A stretch of DNA of 64,000 bases from an uncultured Bacteroides sp. GTDB taxonomy: Bacteria; Bacteroidota; Bacteroidia; Bacteroidales; Bacteroidaceae. The notes under the pieces are model-generated. The model did not search any database. It was given only the letters and a program-made list of their open reading frames with translations, and had not been told where the DNA came from. Position 1 is the first letter of the stretch. Every line of letters begins with the position of its first letter. Positions 63,603-64,000 of the stretch are shown one piece after another. Location of the stretch: positions 1 through 64,000 of the forward strand of contig USEY01000006.1 of the NCBI GenBank assembly GCA_900553815.1, in the 5' to 3' direction. The position numbers were made by a program, and so were the translations under genes.

Positions 63603-64000
63603 TCAGTCTCCCTCATAATATTCCCCCAAGTAGAAACGGCAAAGGAAGTCCCAGTTGTCGAGCAGCAGTTGACGGCCGTTGGCAAAGGGCAGGGCGGCGT
63701 CGGGCAACAGGCCATGAGCCATGGCATACTTCAGGAGGTCGAACGGGCACGCCCCAGGCTCGCAGAAGAGACGGTAGGCTTCGCGTTGGGCACGCTCACT
63801 GCTGTAGGCTTCGTTTCGCTCGTCGCTAAACGCAAAGCCCACCTCGGGCGCCAGCAGCATGCCCTTGGCGTTGGCATAGACCACAAAACTGTCGGCTTCG
63901 GCCAGGTCGGCAAAGGTGGCCTCGGGCGTATCGCGCCATTGCAAAACGTCCACAAAGAAGCGTTTCAACTGTCCGTAGGTGGGGAAGTAGAGCAACTCGT
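63603..64000 (-). CDS. C-terminal part of a DUF3843-like protein, cut by the window edge
   Basis: The last 130 or so residues of a minus-strand gene that enters from the right edge; the frame stays open at base 64000, so the true start is outside. Visible sequence includes LKRFFVDVLQW, FVVYANAKGMLLAPEVGFAFSDERNEAY and LLLDNWDFLCRFYLGEYYEGD. It reminds me of DUF3843 family proteins of Bacteroides, but this is from memory of the pattern. Function unknown. Confidence 0.6.
   Translation of the reverse strand, partial: ELLYFPTYGQLKRFFVDVLQWRDTPEATFADLAEADSFVVYANAKGMLLAPEVGFAFSDERNEAYSSERAQREAYRLFCEPGACPFDLLKYAMAHGLLPDAALPFANGRQLLLDNWDFLCRFYLGEYYEGD

Overview
The window reads as chromosome of a gut Bacteroidales bacterium, most likely Bacteroides or Phocaeicola. 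Evidence: three SusC/SusD pairs with surface lipoproteins, type III glutamine synthetase, a FprA flavodiiron protein, DUF5686 and DUF5063 proteins, weak Shine-Dalgarno sites, and many promoters with the Bacteroides -7 box TAnnTTTG. No rRNA or tRNA gene, CRISPR array or phage module was seen.

Layout. 1-3.2 kb: a C-terminally cut esterase, a divergent CorC/HlyC-type membrane protein, and a complete IS982-family insertion sequence whose left end touches that gene's stop codon. 3.3-18.9 kb: the most interesting part. Two SusC/SusD/lipoprotein operons face away from each other around a 3.4 kb segment that carries a tyrosine recombinase and an Rpn-family nuclease. The left operon (complement 3374-10310) has a promoter and a full-length SusC. 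The right operon (13548-18909) has a SusC lacking its signal peptide and promoter. The two susC genes share a 170-bp, about 90% identical inverted repeat (9945-10114 and 13507-13676). Inverting the segment would move the one promoter and signal-peptide exon from the left operon to the right one, so this looks like an ON/OFF switch between two glycan-uptake systems.

18.9-20.0 kb: terminators and a gene remnant. 20.0-32.8 kb: a pectin-type utilisation locus on the minus strand: GH28 polygalacturonase, DUF4861 protein, GH43 enzyme, a HAD phosphatase, then SusC, SusD and a DUF4957/DUF5123-like surface lipoprotein. No linked regulator (HTCS, ECF/anti-sigma or SusR) is visible for any of the three SusC systems.

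33-64 kb: mostly core genes: fabI, an RsmI-like methyltransferase, a membrane/NUDIX-like protein, lipA, a DPP-IV peptidase, an outer-membrane barrel receptor, a TIGR01212 radical-SAM protein, fprA-type flavoprotein, nagB, a YrdC/Sua5-type protein, trpS, DUF5686, glnA (type III), a Crp/Fnr regulator, an operon of DUF5063, RNase D-like and RlmI-like genes, an ftsK-lolA-like-trxB operon, an M24 peptidase and a partial gene at the right edge. The spaces between these genes are rich in ordered repeats: arrays with 22-, 14- and 11-bp periods, large perfect hairpins, and a dispersed element of about 100 bp with inverted ends present twice.
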